A stretch of DNA of 38,088 nucleotides, from positions 1 to 38,088 of the forward strand of contig CAJBBZ010000244.1 of the NCBI GenBank assembly GCA_903951445.1, in the 5' to 3' direction. The stretch comes from an uncultured beta proteobacterium (lineage in GTDB: Bacteria > Pseudomonadota > Gammaproteobacteria > Burkholderiales > Burkholderiaceae_C). The position numbers were made by a program, and so were the translations under genes. How positions within the stretch are numbered: position 1 is the first letter of the stretch; each line of letters opens with the position of its first letter. Shown one piece after another: positions 1 to 8,390 of the stretch. The notes beneath the pieces are model-generated. The model did no database searches. It was not told the origin of the DNA and worked only from the letters and a program-made list of their open reading frames with translations.

Positions 1-748
1 CCCGAAACCACACATGAGGCCCGCACCTTGGGCCCGTGCATACCATGGCGGCGCGCAAACGCGCCACTGACCAGGACCACCGCAGCAGCGCCATCGGCGA
101 TGCCGCCGCACATGGCGCGGGTCAAAGGGTCGAGCACCACGCGATCTTGCAATACGGCGTCCGCATCCATCAAGGTGCGTACTGCGGCCTTGTGGTTCAA
201 GCTGGCGTGGAAGCGGTTTTTGGCAGCGCACAGGGCGAAGTGGCGTGGCGTGGCGCCATAGCGGCGCATATAGTTTTTGGCGCGCTCGGCATTGAGGTCC
301 ATAAACACCGAGCGGCCCGCATCAGTAGGCTGGCGGTCCGAGGCCGAAGCCAATCCGCCATGGCGCGGCTGCGCTCCGGGTGCGTCATCTTTTCCACGCC
401 CAGCACCAGCACGCAGTCGTACTGTCCATAAGCCACAGCGCTCCAGGCCAGCGCCATCGCGTCTGCGCCACTGGAGCAGGCGTTTTTGATGTTGTGGACC
501 GGGATGCTTTCTATACCAGCGGCGGGCAGCAGCATCTGGCCCAACATGGTTTCATGGCCTTGCATCAATCCGCCAAAAGCGTTGCCGACATAGGCCGCTT
601 CCAGCTGCGCGGCCTGCACCCCGGCATCGCGCAAAGCAGCGGCCAGCACCGGCAGCGCCAAGCTCTGCAAGCTGCTGTCCGGCCACAGGCCGAAGGCGCC
701 GACTTCGCCACCAGCGACCACCACTTCGCAAGAGGGCTTTGTTGTCAT
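1..748 (-). pseudogene. Thiolase (SCP-x / acetyl-CoA acetyltransferase type), frameshifted and cut by the window edge
   Basis: The start is the ATG at 748-746, which overlaps the stop of the upstream MaoC-like gene by 4 nt (ATGA). The N-terminal part reads as a thiolase of the SCP-x type, with the active-site region NACSSGADAMALAW and then GVEKMTHPERSRAM. The frame breaks at about 355-361. Downstream the thiolase-like sequence resumes in another frame (GLASASDRQPTDAGRSVFMD, then AERAKNYMRRYGATPRHFA, and further on CGGIADGAAAVVLVSG) and stays open to base 1. Inserting one base after ATGGC would restore AMGGLAS. The gene therefore carries a 1-nt deletion or a sequence error. Its likely role is CoA-dependent cleavage of a 3-oxoacyl-CoA made by the two neighbouring hydratases. 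The substrate is unknown. Confidence 0.75.
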
Positions 749-1134
749 GGCCGCTGTAGCGCAACTTGCGCCTGCCCTTTGGCTGTGACCGTGCCATCTG
801 TTTTTTGCGCCACCAGGGCCAGCAGCGCCAGGCCGTCTTCCACTAGCTCCACGGTAGCCCGCAGGTCTAAATCTTCCAACGGAAACACCGGCGCGCTGAA
901 GGACACGTCCAGGCTGCGCAGCTGGTCCGCACCGCAATGCTCAGCCAACAAACGCGCGAAATGCGCCGTCGTCATCGGCCCTTGCTGAATCACCTGGTGA
1001 AAGCCGCAGCGCAAGGCAAAGGCGTCGTCGATATGGATGGGGTTTGGGTCTTGCGTCGCTTGCGAAAACAAGGCAATCGTCTCGCGCGAAGACCCTGGCA
1101 CGCGGACCTGGAAAAGCACTTCACCCGTTTTCAT
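745..1134 (-). CDS. MaoC-like hot-dog dehydratase, 129 aa
   Basis: A short single-hot-dog protein of the MaoC / (R)-hydratase type. The motif FSQATQDPNPIHID (about residues 24-37) matches the family's hydratase motif with the catalytic Asp and His (D-x-N-P-x-H). The C-terminal half is a beta-rich segment typical of the fold. The ATG at 1134 overlaps the stop of the upstream FAS1-like gene by 4 nt, and the stop overlaps the thiolase start, so the three genes form one translationally coupled unit. The family adds or removes water on enoyl-CoA thioesters. Two half-size partners side by side suggest a heteromeric hydratase feeding the thiolase. The substrate cannot be read from sequence. Confidence 0.8.
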   Translation of the reverse strand: MKTGEVLFQVRVPGSSRETIALFSQATQDPNPIHIDDAFALRCGFHQVIQQGPMTTAHFARLLAEHCGADQLRSLDVSFSAPVFPLEDLDLRATVELVEDGLALLALVAQKTDGTVTAKGQAQVALQRP

Positions 1135-1541
1135 GGCGCACCCCGCTTGATCAAGCGCGTTATTTCGCGCACCGCCAGCACGCCAGACTGCGCATGGTGG
1201 TAATCAAAGCTGGCGTCAACAAACCACAGCGGCCCGGCTTTGCTGTTTTTTTCTAGAACGCGGTCTATGCGTACATGCACTTGCAGCACCTCATCCCACT
1301 CCACTGGCGCAAACCATTCGTAGCGCTGGCCGCCGTGCAAAGCCTGGTGGCGGGGTATGTCCAGGTCGGTAAACAGATCGACGCCCTGAGTTTCTCCGCG
1401 CAAAAATATCAGGTAGGTCAGCGGGGGGCGCGCCGGCAATGCGGACAGGCCCAGGGCTTGCGCGTATTGCAAACCCATAGCGCGGTCCGGGCGCACCTGA
1501 TACGGCGGGTACACCTTGCCTTCGTGGTCTTTAGATACCAA
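1131..1541 (-). CDS. FAS1-like / MaoC N-terminal dehydratase domain protein, 136 aa
   Basis: Resembles the stand-alone FAS1-like dehydratase domain (MaoC_dehydrat_N) that pairs with a catalytic MaoC protein. Visible landmarks are YAQALGLSALPARPPLTYL near residues 26-44 and the hot-dog strand segment EWFAPVEWDEVLQVHVRIDRV in the middle. The best start is a TTG at 1541-1539: a clean AGGAG sits 6 nt upstream and no ATG is available near it. It is the first gene of the unit FAS1-like / MaoC / thiolase, and a 22-bp palindrome lies about 20 bp upstream of its start. It probably forms a heterodimer with the product of 745-1134. The substrate is unknown. Confidence 0.75.
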   Translation of the reverse strand: MVSKDHEGKVYPPYQVRPDRAMGLQYAQALGLSALPARPPLTYLIFLRGETQGVDLFTDLDIPRHQALHGGQRYEWFAPVEWDEVLQVHVRIDRVLEKNSKAGPLWFVDASFDYHHAQSGVLAVREITRLIKRGAP

Positions 1542-1559
1542 TGCGCACTCCTAAGCTTA

Positions 1560-1599
1560 AAATTTACGTTAGTGTAAATTTCATTTCTGCATTGTGCAA
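1560..1599 (-). promoter_or_regulatory. Promoter with palindromic operator upstream of the hydratase-thiolase unit
   Basis: A perfect 8-bp inverted repeat, AAATTTAC-N6-GTAAATTT, occupies 1560-1581. On the minus strand a plausible sigma-70 promoter has TTGCAC at 1599-1594, a 17-bp spacer and TACACT at 1576-1571, so the palindrome covers the -10 box. The TTTAC(N6)GTAAA core resembles operators of acyl-CoA-responsive repressors. The TetR gene next door is the obvious candidate regulator; that link is inferred from position. Confidence 0.5.
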
Positions 1600-1731
1600 G
1601 CGTTTTATATCATTCCCGAAGAAATTCACTGTGAAAATTATGCCTTGCGTGTTAGGCCGGAGCTAAGGCTAAAGAATATTTTTTACGAGATATAAAATTT
1701 AAGCACTTTGTCGGCCCCCATGCCTGTCCCT

Positions 1732-2427
1732 TCAATGCACCAAGGGGCCCGCTTTAGGGTTGCGCTTTCCTGCGCTTGGAGTGCTACCCGTGCTCGGTAG
1801 TTCGGGTGTGCGGGGCTGCAAGCCCAGGTTCAGCATGGCGAAATAAGTGTCGATGATGCTGTCAATGGGCGCCGACTTGCGCGGGTTGTACCAGCGCGCC
1901 AGCCAATTGCACATACCCTGAATGCCAAAGGCGATCATCTTGGAGTCGCCTAGGTCGGCGAGTTCGCCAGAGGCCTTGCCCTCGTCGATCAAGCGCGTCC
2001 ACATGGCCTCGTAATCCTTCCACACCCGGCGCATTGCCAAATGCAACTCTTCGTTGGTGCCCATCACACCGTCACGCAAAAAAATCGTCATCTCCAGGCA
2101 ATGGCGGTCAAAGCGCTTGAGGTGGTTGCGGATGGCCATGTGCAACTTCTCTCGCGCGGGCAAGTCTTTGGCGAGGACATCTCGCAAGCCGTCGACCAGG
2201 CCGCTGGTTTGCGGGCCGATGATGGCTATCAATATTTCGGTGCGGCTGCGGTAGTAGTAATAAAGGGCTTCGCGCTTGATGCCCACGGCCTGCGCCACAT
2301 CGTCCAGCGAGGTGTTGGCATAGCCTTTGCGGTCAAACAAAGCGGTGGCGTGGCGCAATATTTCCTCGCGGCGCAAGGCGGATTTGCGTGGCTTGGCCAC
2401 TACAGCGGGTTTGTCAGGGCTAGGCAT
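1732..2427 (-). CDS. TetR/AcrR family transcriptional regulator, 231 aa
   Basis: The N-terminal helix-turn-helix is clear: RREEILRHATALFDRKGYAN followed by TSLDDVAQAVGIKREALYYY, about residues 19-58. This is the standard TetR DNA-binding domain. The rest is helical and divergent, as expected for the ligand-binding and dimer domain, and ends in a low-complexity proline-rich tail. The ATG at 2427 is chosen because it puts the HTH at the usual distance from the N-terminus. A longer upstream start would run into the benzoate-CoA ligase gene. The gene sits 34 bp downstream of the ligase on the same strand and may be co-transcribed with it. Likely targets are the palindrome at 1560-1581 and its own neighbourhood. 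The inducer is unknown but probably an acyl-CoA. Confidence 0.85.
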   Translation of the reverse strand: MPSPDKPAVVAKPRKSALRREEILRHATALFDRKGYANTSLDDVAQAVGIKREALYYYYRSRTEILIAIIGPQTSGLVDGLRDVLAKDLPAREKLHMAIRNHLKRFDRHCLEMTIFLRDGVMGTNEELHLAMRRVWKDYEAMWTRLIDEGKASGELADLGDSKMIAFGIQGMCNWLARWYNPRKSAPIDSIIDTYFAMLNLGLQPRTPELPSTGSTPSAGKRNPKAGPLVH

Positions 2428-2461
2428 TGCGCCGGATGCTAGCCGATATCGGCCAAGCAGC

Positions 2462-4045
2462 TCAGGCCTGCACTGCCGACAAAGCCCGCAGCTTGAAGCG
2501 TTGAATCTTGCCGGTCGCCGTCTTGGGCAGCTCGGCCACAAACTCAATCATGCGCGGGTATTTAAAGGGCGCCAGTCGGTCTTTGACAAAGGCTTTGAGT
2601 TCGTCTGCGCTGACCGCTTGCCCCGGTTTGCACACCACATAGGCTTTGGTTTTGGTCAGGCCATCCGCGTCGGGAACGCCGATGACGGCGGCCTCCAGCA
2701 CCGCCGGGTGCGCTATCAGCGTTGACTCCACTTCAAAGGGCGAGACATACACGCCGCTGACCTTGAGCATGTCGTCGCTGCGGCCACTGTAGGTATAGCT
2801 GCCGTCCGCATTGCGGATGTATTTGTCGCCGCTGCGGGTCCAGGCGCCCTGAAAGGTTTCTATGGTTTTTTCGCGGTTGCCCCAGTACAGCATGGCGGCG
2901 CTGGGGCCCCGGATGAACAAATCGCCCGTCTCGCCATCGGGCACGCTCTGGCCGGCGTCGTCGCGCAGCGCGATGTCGTAGCCGGGCACCGGCCAGCCGG
3001 TGGTGCCGTAGCGCACTTGGCCGGGCCGGTTGGACAGGTAAATATGCAGCATTTCGGTGGAGCCTATGCCATCGACGATGTCCACCCCAAAGTGTGCTTT
3101 GAACCGCTGGCCAATGTCCGCAGGCAAGGCCTCTCCCGCCGAGGACACCAAGCGCAAAGCCATGGCCTGGGCCGCAGGCAAAACTGGCGAGGCCAACATG
3201 GCTGCAAACAAGGTGGGCGCGCCGTAAAACGCGGTGGGCTTTTGGGCGCCCACGCCGCCTTGCAGGCGGTGAAACACCGCATCGGGCGTGGGCCGCTCTG
3301 CCATCAAAACCGTGGTGGCGCCCACGCTGAGAGGGAAAGTCAGCGCATTACCCAGGCCGTAGGCAAAAAACAATTTCGCCGCAGAAAAACACACGTCCCC
3401 CGCGTGCAAAGCCAGCACGTCCTGGCCGTAGAGCTTGGCCGTCCAGTAGGGGTTGGCGTGGCTGTGAACCGTGGCCTTGGGCCGGCCGGTAGAGCCCGAG
3501 GAAAACAACCAAAAACCGGGGTCTTGCGGATGCGTGGCCGCGCACTGCGCCAGGGTGGGCTGCGCTGCCAGCCAGTCCTCCATAGCGATGCAACCTTCGG
3601 GCAGCGGATGTGCAGCACGAGAGACGACCACCTGGCGCAGCTCGTGCGGCCCCAGGGCCATGGCTTCTAACAACACCGGCAGCAGGGCCTGCGACACCAC
3701 CGCCAATTGCGCGCGGCTTTTGGCCAGCATATAGGCGTAGTCCTCGGCCTTGAGCAGGGTATTGGCCGCCACCGGCACGCTGCCCGCGTACATGGCGCCC
3801 AAAAACGTGCAGGGCCAGTCGATGCAGTCGTGCATCAGCACAAACACCCGCTCTTCGCGGCGCACCCCACCCGCCTGCAAAGCGGCAGCCACCGCCTGCA
3901 CGCCGTGGGCCAATTCGCCATAACGCAGCGCGCGCTGGTCATCCACATAGGCCAGGCGCTCGCCATGGCCGGTATTGCAGTCCAGCAGGTACTGCGCGAA
4001 ATTGAAAACCTCAGCCTGCGGGTCCATCGCCGTGGTTTCTGCCAT
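2462..4045 (-). CDS. bclA: Benzoate-CoA ligase (AMP-forming), 527 aa
   Basis: An adenylate-forming enzyme converting benzoate, ATP and CoA to benzoyl-CoA, the entry step of the box pathway. Motifs are the P-loop FSSGSTGRPKATVHSH (about 181-196), the A5 region GIGSTEMLHIYLSNRPG, the hinge and adenylate-binding region YSGRSDDMLKVSGVYVSPFE, and the C-terminal catalytic lysine in KTATGKIQRFKLR (K513). Full-family similarity, including FFAYGLGNALTFPLSVGATT, is typical of benzoate-CoA ligases rather than fatty acyl or acetyl-CoA synthetases. Length is normal. It is transcribed divergently from boxR across 165 bp containing a BoxR-type site. 4-Hydroxybenzoate or halobenzoates may also be substrates. 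Confidence 0.92.
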   Translation of the reverse strand: MAETTAMDPQAEVFNFAQYLLDCNTGHGERLAYVDDQRALRYGELAHGVQAVAAALQAGGVRREERVFVLMHDCIDWPCTFLGAMYAGSVPVAANTLLKAEDYAYMLAKSRAQLAVVSQALLPVLLEAMALGPHELRQVVVSRAAHPLPEGCIAMEDWLAAQPTLAQCAATHPQDPGFWLFSSGSTGRPKATVHSHANPYWTAKLYGQDVLALHAGDVCFSAAKLFFAYGLGNALTFPLSVGATTVLMAERPTPDAVFHRLQGGVGAQKPTAFYGAPTLFAAMLASPVLPAAQAMALRLVSSAGEALPADIGQRFKAHFGVDIVDGIGSTEMLHIYLSNRPGQVRYGTTGWPVPGYDIALRDDAGQSVPDGETGDLFIRGPSAAMLYWGNREKTIETFQGAWTRSGDKYIRNADGSYTYSGRSDDMLKVSGVYVSPFEVESTLIAHPAVLEAAVIGVPDADGLTKTKAYVVCKPGQAVSADELKAFVKDRLAPFKYPRMIEFVAELPKTATGKIQRFKLRALSAVQA

Positions 4046-4149
4046 GTTGATTGCTCCTCTTTATCGCTCGGTCGCTTTGTAGCACGCGGGGTGGTTTATC
4101 GCTTCGCCAGGTGATAGGGCCAACTTGACAAAGTTTGCGCTATCGCAGC

Positions 4150-4181
4150 TTGCGGCTTCCGAAAAAATGCATTATTGTGCG
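4150..4181 (+). promoter_or_regulatory. boxR promoter with TGCA-N6-TGCG operator
   Basis: In the divergent gap between the ligase and boxR, TGCATTATTGTGCG lies at 4168-4181. It fits the same TGCA-N6-TGCR pattern as the two sites before boxC. A weak plus-strand promoter, TTGCGG (4150-4155), 17 bp, TATTGT (4173-4178), places the -10 box inside the site, consistent with autorepression. The same site could also control the divergent ligase gene. BzdR/BoxR family regulators are known to use TGCA-containing repeats; assignment here is inference. Confidence 0.55.
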
Positions 4182-4210
4182 TAAGCGGACCTTAAATTCA
4201 TTTTTCCACC

Positions 4211-5140
4211 ATGTCAAGCACTATATTGCATACAGACACTGAAGTTTCGTCGGACAACGCGGCGAGCAGCGACGACAAGCACCCTTATTTGGTTGGCCTG
4301 GGACAGCGTGTGGGCGCGCTGCGCGCACGCCGGGGCATGACGCGCAAGGCGCTGGCGGCTGCGGCGCAGGTGTCCGAGCGGCACCTGGCGAACATGGAAT
4401 ACGGCCTGGGCAATGCCTCGGTGCTGGTGCTTTTGCAAGTGGCCAAGGCCTTGCAGTGCACCCTGGCCGAGTTGTTGGGCGATGTCAGCACCTCCTCGCC
4501 GGACTGGCTGATGATTCGCGAAATGCTAGAGCAATGCGACGCGCCCACGCTGCACCGGGTGCGCATTGCCATTGGCGAACTGCTGGGTACCGGCGGCGCG
4601 GGCCAGGAGCGCAGCACCCGCGTCGCCCTGGTGGGCTTGCGCGGCGCCGGCAAGTCCACGCTGGGGCAGATGCTGGCCGAAGACCTGGGCTACCCCTTTG
4701 TGGAACTGAGCCGGGAAATCGAAAAATTGGCCGGTTGCAGTGTGGCCGAAATCCAAGCCTTGTACGGCGCCAACGCTTACCGCCGCTACGAGCGCCGGGC
4801 TTTGGAGGAAAGCATCCAGATCTACCCCGAAGCAGTGATCGCCACGCCCGGCGGCCTGGTGTCGGACCCGGCCAGCTTTAGCCTGCTGCTGGCGCACTGC
4901 ACCACGCTGTGGCTGCAAGCGGACCCGGCAGACCACTTGCGCCGCGTCACCGCCCAGGGCGATATGCGGCCCATGGCCGCCAGCAAGGAGGCTCTGCAAG
5001 ACCTAAAAAACATTCTGGACGGGCGCCAGTCTTTTTATTCCAAAGCCCAATTTGCGGTCAACACCAGCGCCCAAGACTTGGAAGCCACTTTCGAACTGCT
5101 GCGCGCCACGGTGCGGGGCTATTTGCAGATTGCGCCCTGA
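4211..5140 (+). CDS. boxR: BoxR-type regulator: XRE helix-turn-helix fused to a shikimate-kinase-like domain, 309 aa
   Basis: The N-terminal part is a Cro/C1-type HTH (about 30-90: VGALRARRGMTRKALAAAAQ, SERHLANMEYGLGNASVLVL). A linker leads to a shikimate kinase fold from about 137, with Walker A GLRGAGKST (142-150). This fusion is the hallmark of BzdR/BoxR, where the kinase-like domain binds benzoyl-CoA as inducer instead of phosphorylating shikimate. Length is normal for the family. It lies divergent from benzoate-CoA ligase and immediately before boxC, with TGCA-N6-TGCR sites on both sides. It is expected to repress the box genes until benzoyl-CoA appears. Confidence 0.9.
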   Translation: MSSTILHTDTEVSSDNAASSDDKHPYLVGLGQRVGALRARRGMTRKALAAAAQVSERHLANMEYGLGNASVLVLLQVAKALQCTLAELLGDVSTSSPDWLMIREMLEQCDAPTLHRVRIAIGELLGTGGAGQERSTRVALVGLRGAGKSTLGQMLAEDLGYPFVELSREIEKLAGCSVAEIQALYGANAYRRYERRALEESIQIYPEAVIATPGGLVSDPASFSLLLAHCTTLWLQADPADHLRRVTAQGDMRPMAASKEALQDLKNILDGRQSFYSKAQFAVNTSAQDLEATFELLRATVRGYLQIAP

Positions 5141-5154
5141 GCGGCAAAAAATGC

Positions 5155-5216
5155 TTGACTTACTTTTATTTTATGCACTATGATGCATTCACGTTAAATA
5201 AATGCACTTTTATGCG
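5155..5216 (+). promoter_or_regulatory. boxC promoter with two BoxR-type operators
   Basis: A good sigma-70 promoter is visible: TTGACT at 5155-5160, an 18-bp spacer and TATGAT at 5179-5184. The -10 box is embedded in TGCACTATGATGCA (5174-5187), a TGCA-N6-TGCA repeat. A second copy, TGCACTTTTATGCG (5203-5216), sits 29 bp further on, downstream of the expected transcription start. Together with the site before boxR, all three share TGCA-Y-T-N4-TGCR spacing. The layout fits repression by blocking RNA polymerase. Confidence 0.65.
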
Positions 5217-5236
5217 TGTTTTAAAGTGAGTCCGCC

Positions 5237-6895
5237 ATGAACCCAGAATCTTTTGTCAACTACCAGACCGAACCCAGCCAATACCGCCATTGGAAGCTCA
5301 GCTTTGAGGGCCCGGTAGCCACGCTCAAAGCCGACTTTGACGAAAACGGCGGCCTGCGCCCCGGCTACAAGCTCAAGCTCAATAGCTATGACCTGGGCGT
5401 GGACATCGAGTTGCACGACGCCATCAACCGTATCCGCTTTGAGCACCCTGAGGTGCGCAGCGTGGTCATTACCAGCGCCAAGGACAAAGTGTTTTGTTCT
5501 GGCGCCAATATCTTCATGCTAGGCCTGAGCAGCCACGCCTGGAAAGTCAATTTCTGCAAATTCACCAACGAGACGCGCAACGGCCTGGAAGACTCTTCGG
5601 CGCACAGCGGCCTGAAATTTCTGGCAGCGGTCAATGGCGCTTGTGCCGGTGGCGGCTACGAATTGGCGCTGGCTTGTGACGAAATATTGCTGGTTGATGA
5701 TCGGTCGTCTGCCGTCAGCCTGCCCGAAGTGCCTTTGCTAGGCGTGTTGCCCGGCACCGGCGGCCTGACCCGCGTGACCGACAAGCGCCGCGTGCGCCAC
5801 GACCTGGCCGATGTGTTTTGCACCAGCGCCGAAGGCGTGCGCGGCCAAAAAGCCAAAGACTGGCGCCTGGTCGATGGCCTGGCCAAGCCCGCTGAGTTCG
5901 CCGCCCGCGTGCGCGAGCGCGCGCTGGCCCTGGCCGGGCAAAGCAACCGGCCTGCCGATGCGCAGGGCGTGCAGCTCACGGCCTTGCAATGCACGCGCAG
6001 CGCTGATGCCCTGCACTACAGCACGCTCAAGGTGGAAATAGACCGCGCCAAGCGCAGCGCGGTGTGGACGATTCAAGCGCCGCAGGGCGCGCAGCCCTCC
6101 ACCACCGCTGAGATTGAAGCGCAAGGCGCACAGTGGTTCCCGCTGCGCATGGCGCGCGAGCTGGAAGACGCGATCTTGCATATGCGCACCAACGAGCTGG
6201 ACATCGGCATCTGGTTGATCAAAACCGAAGGCGAAGCGGCAGCCGTGCTGGCCATGGACGCAGTACTACAAGCGCAAGCCGGCCACTGGTTGGTGCGCGA
6301 AACCACCGGCCTGCTGCGCCGCACTTTCAGCCGCCTGGATGTGTCCTCGCGCAGCCTGTTTGCGCTGATCGAGCCCGGCTCGTGCTTTGCCGGTAGTTAC
6401 CTGGAATTTGCGCTGGCCTGCGACCGCAGCTACCAACTCATGCTGCCCGACGATTCAGCGCGCACGCCGCACATCACCGTGGGCGAGCGCAACTTTGGCA
6501 CTTACCCCATGGCCACCGGCCAAAGCCGTTTGCAGCGTCGCTTTTACGAAGAAGCTGGCCCGCTCGAAGCGGTGCGCGCCGCAGTCGGCCAGGCCTTGGA
6601 TGCCGACGCCGCTTTCGCGCTAGGCCTGGTCACCGCCGCGCCCGATGACATCGATTGGGACGACGAAGTGCGCATCGCCATCGAAGAGCGCGTATCCATG
6701 TCGCCCGACGCCATGACCGGCCTGGAAGCCAATTTGCGCTTCAACGGCAAAGAGAACATGCACACCCGCGTGTTTGGCCGATTGACGGCCTGGCAAAACT
6801 GGATTTTTCAGCGCCCCAATGCCGTGGGCGACAAAGGCGCGCTCAAAGTCTATGGCAAAGGCGAACGCGCCGCCTTTGACTGGAACCGCGTGTAA
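5237..6895 (+). CDS. boxC: 2,3-epoxybenzoyl-CoA dihydrolase (benzoyl-CoA-dihydrodiol lyase), 552 aa
   Basis: BoxC opens the ring of 2,3-epoxybenzoyl-CoA with two waters, releasing formate and 3,4-dehydroadipyl-CoA semialdehyde. The protein has two crotonase-fold segments. The first (about 60-220) includes VVITSAKDKVFCSGANIFML and AAVNGACAGGGYELALACDE, the oxyanion-hole region. The second (about 290-520) includes the related LIEPGSCFAGSYLEFALACD. Length and the opening NYQTEPSQYRHWKLSFEGPV are typical of the BoxC family. The ATG at 5237 follows the operator region directly. It is the first structural gene of the box operon, 65 bp before boxB. Confidence 0.95.
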   Translation: MNPESFVNYQTEPSQYRHWKLSFEGPVATLKADFDENGGLRPGYKLKLNSYDLGVDIELHDAINRIRFEHPEVRSVVITSAKDKVFCSGANIFMLGLSSHAWKVNFCKFTNETRNGLEDSSAHSGLKFLAAVNGACAGGGYELALACDEILLVDDRSSAVSLPEVPLLGVLPGTGGLTRVTDKRRVRHDLADVFCTSAEGVRGQKAKDWRLVDGLAKPAEFAARVRERALALAGQSNRPADAQGVQLTALQCTRSADALHYSTLKVEIDRAKRSAVWTIQAPQGAQPSTTAEIEAQGAQWFPLRMARELEDAILHMRTNELDIGIWLIKTEGEAAAVLAMDAVLQAQAGHWLVRETTGLLRRTFSRLDVSSRSLFALIEPGSCFAGSYLEFALACDRSYQLMLPDDSARTPHITVGERNFGTYPMATGQSRLQRRFYEEAGPLEAVRAAVGQALDADAAFALGLVTAAPDDIDWDDEVRIAIEERVSMSPDAMTGLEANLRFNGKENMHTRVFGRLTAWQNWIFQRPNAVGDKGALKVYGKGERAAFDWNRV

Positions 6896-6960
6896 GCACC
6901 CGCGCAAACCATCTCTCATCCAAACTACTTCACCACGCATTTAAAAAAACGGAGCCTCTT

Positions 6961-8388
6961 ATGTCAGCCATCAACTACAGCGAAAAAATTCCCAACAACG
7001 TGGACCTTGGCAGCGACCGCACTTTGCAACGCGCGCTTGAACAGTGGCAACCCAACTTCATCAACTGGTGGGATGACATGGGCCCCGAAGGAACCACCGA
7101 CAACGAGGTGTATTTGCGCACCGCCGTCAGCGTAGACCCGCAAGGCTGGGCGCAGTTCGGTCATGTGAAGATGCGCGACTACCGCTGGGGTATTTTTCTG
7201 AACCAGGGCGAAGCGGATCGCACCATTCATTTCGGCGACCACAAAGGCGAGAAGGCTTGGCAAGACGTGCCCGGCGAACACCGTGCCAATTTGCGCCGCA
7301 TCATCGTCACCCAAGGTGACACCGAGCCCGCGTCTGTCGAGCAGCAACGCCATTTGGGCAAGACCGCACCCAGCATGTACGACTTGCGCAACCTGTTTCA
7401 AATCAACGTAGAAGAAGGTCGCCACTTGTGGGCCATGGTGTATTTGCTGCACAAACATTTCGGTCGCGATGGCCGCGAAGAAGCCGAGGCCTTGCTTGAG
7501 CGTCGCAGCGGCCAGGAAGACAACCCGCGCATTTTGCAAGCCTTCAACGAAGAGACGCCAGACTGGTTGAGCTTTTTCATGTTCACGTATTTCACCGACC
7601 GCGACGGCAAGTTCCAGTTGTGCGCTTTGGCGGAAAGCAGTTTCGATCCGCTGGCGCGCACCACCAAGTTCATGCTGACCGAAGAAGCGCACCACATGTT
7701 TGTCGGCGAGTCCGGCATCAGCCGCATCATCCAACGCACTTGCGCGGCGATGAACGAAATGAAAACCGACGACGTGGGCAAGCTGCGCGCAGCAGGCGTG
7801 ATTGACTTACCGACTTTGCAGCGCTATTTGAATTTCCACTTCAGCGTGACCATCGATTTGTTCGGCGCCGATGAGTCCAGCAACGCGGCCACGTTTTATT
7901 CCACTGGCATCAAAGGCCGCTACGAAGAAACCAAGCGCGACGACGACCATGTGTTGCGCGGCCAGACCTACAAAGTGTTGAATGTGGTCAACGGCCAGTT
8001 GCAGGAAAAAGAAGTGCCTATGCTGAACGCGCTGAACGAAGTGCTGCGCGACGATTTCATCAAAGACTCGGTCGGTGGTGTCGAGCGCTGGAACCGGGTC
8101 ATAGACAAAGCCGGTTTACCGCACCGCCTGAGCGTGCCGCATAAGGCGTTTCACCGCAATATTGGCGCTTTGTCCGGCGCCAAGATATCGCCTGATGGTC
8201 GCGTGGTGTCCGAGCAGGAATGGAGTGCCAAGGTCGGCGAATGGTTGCCCACGGCCGAAGACCGCGCCTTTGTGCAAAGCCTGATGGGACGTGTGGTTGA
8301 GCCGGGCAAGTTCGCCAACTGGATCGCGCCGCCGGCCATTGGTATCAACCGTCAGCCGGTGGATTTTGAGTACGTTCGGTTTAATTAA
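6961..8388 (+). CDS. boxB: Benzoyl-CoA 2,3-epoxidase, oxygenase subunit BoxB, 475 aa
   Basis: BoxB is the di-iron monooxygenase that makes 2,3-epoxybenzoyl-CoA with electrons from BoxA. The sequence matches the family end to end, from NNVDLGSDRTLQRALEQWQP to GINRQPVDFEYVRFN, at the usual length. Di-iron ligand candidates are the E-x2-H elements in EEGRHLWAM (151-159) and EEAHHMFVGESG (241-252), plus acidic residues in the intervening helices. A GGAG ribosome-binding site precedes the ATG. In related genomes boxB and boxA are normally adjacent. Here a 670-bp repeat block follows the stop codon, which may uncouple boxA expression. Confidence 0.96.
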   Translation: MSAINYSEKIPNNVDLGSDRTLQRALEQWQPNFINWWDDMGPEGTTDNEVYLRTAVSVDPQGWAQFGHVKMRDYRWGIFLNQGEADRTIHFGDHKGEKAWQDVPGEHRANLRRIIVTQGDTEPASVEQQRHLGKTAPSMYDLRNLFQINVEEGRHLWAMVYLLHKHFGRDGREEAEALLERRSGQEDNPRILQAFNEETPDWLSFFMFTYFTDRDGKFQLCALAESSFDPLARTTKFMLTEEAHHMFVGESGISRIIQRTCAAMNEMKTDDVGKLRAAGVIDLPTLQRYLNFHFSVTIDLFGADESSNAATFYSTGIKGRYEETKRDDDHVLRGQTYKVLNVVNGQLQEKEVPMLNALNEVLRDDFIKDSVGGVERWNRVIDKAGLPHRLSVPHKAFHRNIGALSGAKISPDGRVVSEQEWSAKVGEWLPTAEDRAFVQSLMGRVVEPGKFANWIAPPAIGINRQPVDFEYVRFN

Positions 8389-8390
8389 CT

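Noticed and set aside
3017..3670. Plus-strand 217-codon open frame opposite the benzoate-CoA ligase
   Set aside because: Antisense shadow of a well-supported gene in GC-rich DNA; no family resemblance.
4125..4130. TTGACA as -35 box of boxR
   Set aside because: No acceptable -10 box at 16-18 bp downstream; the TTGCGG / TATTGT pair nearer the gene fits better.
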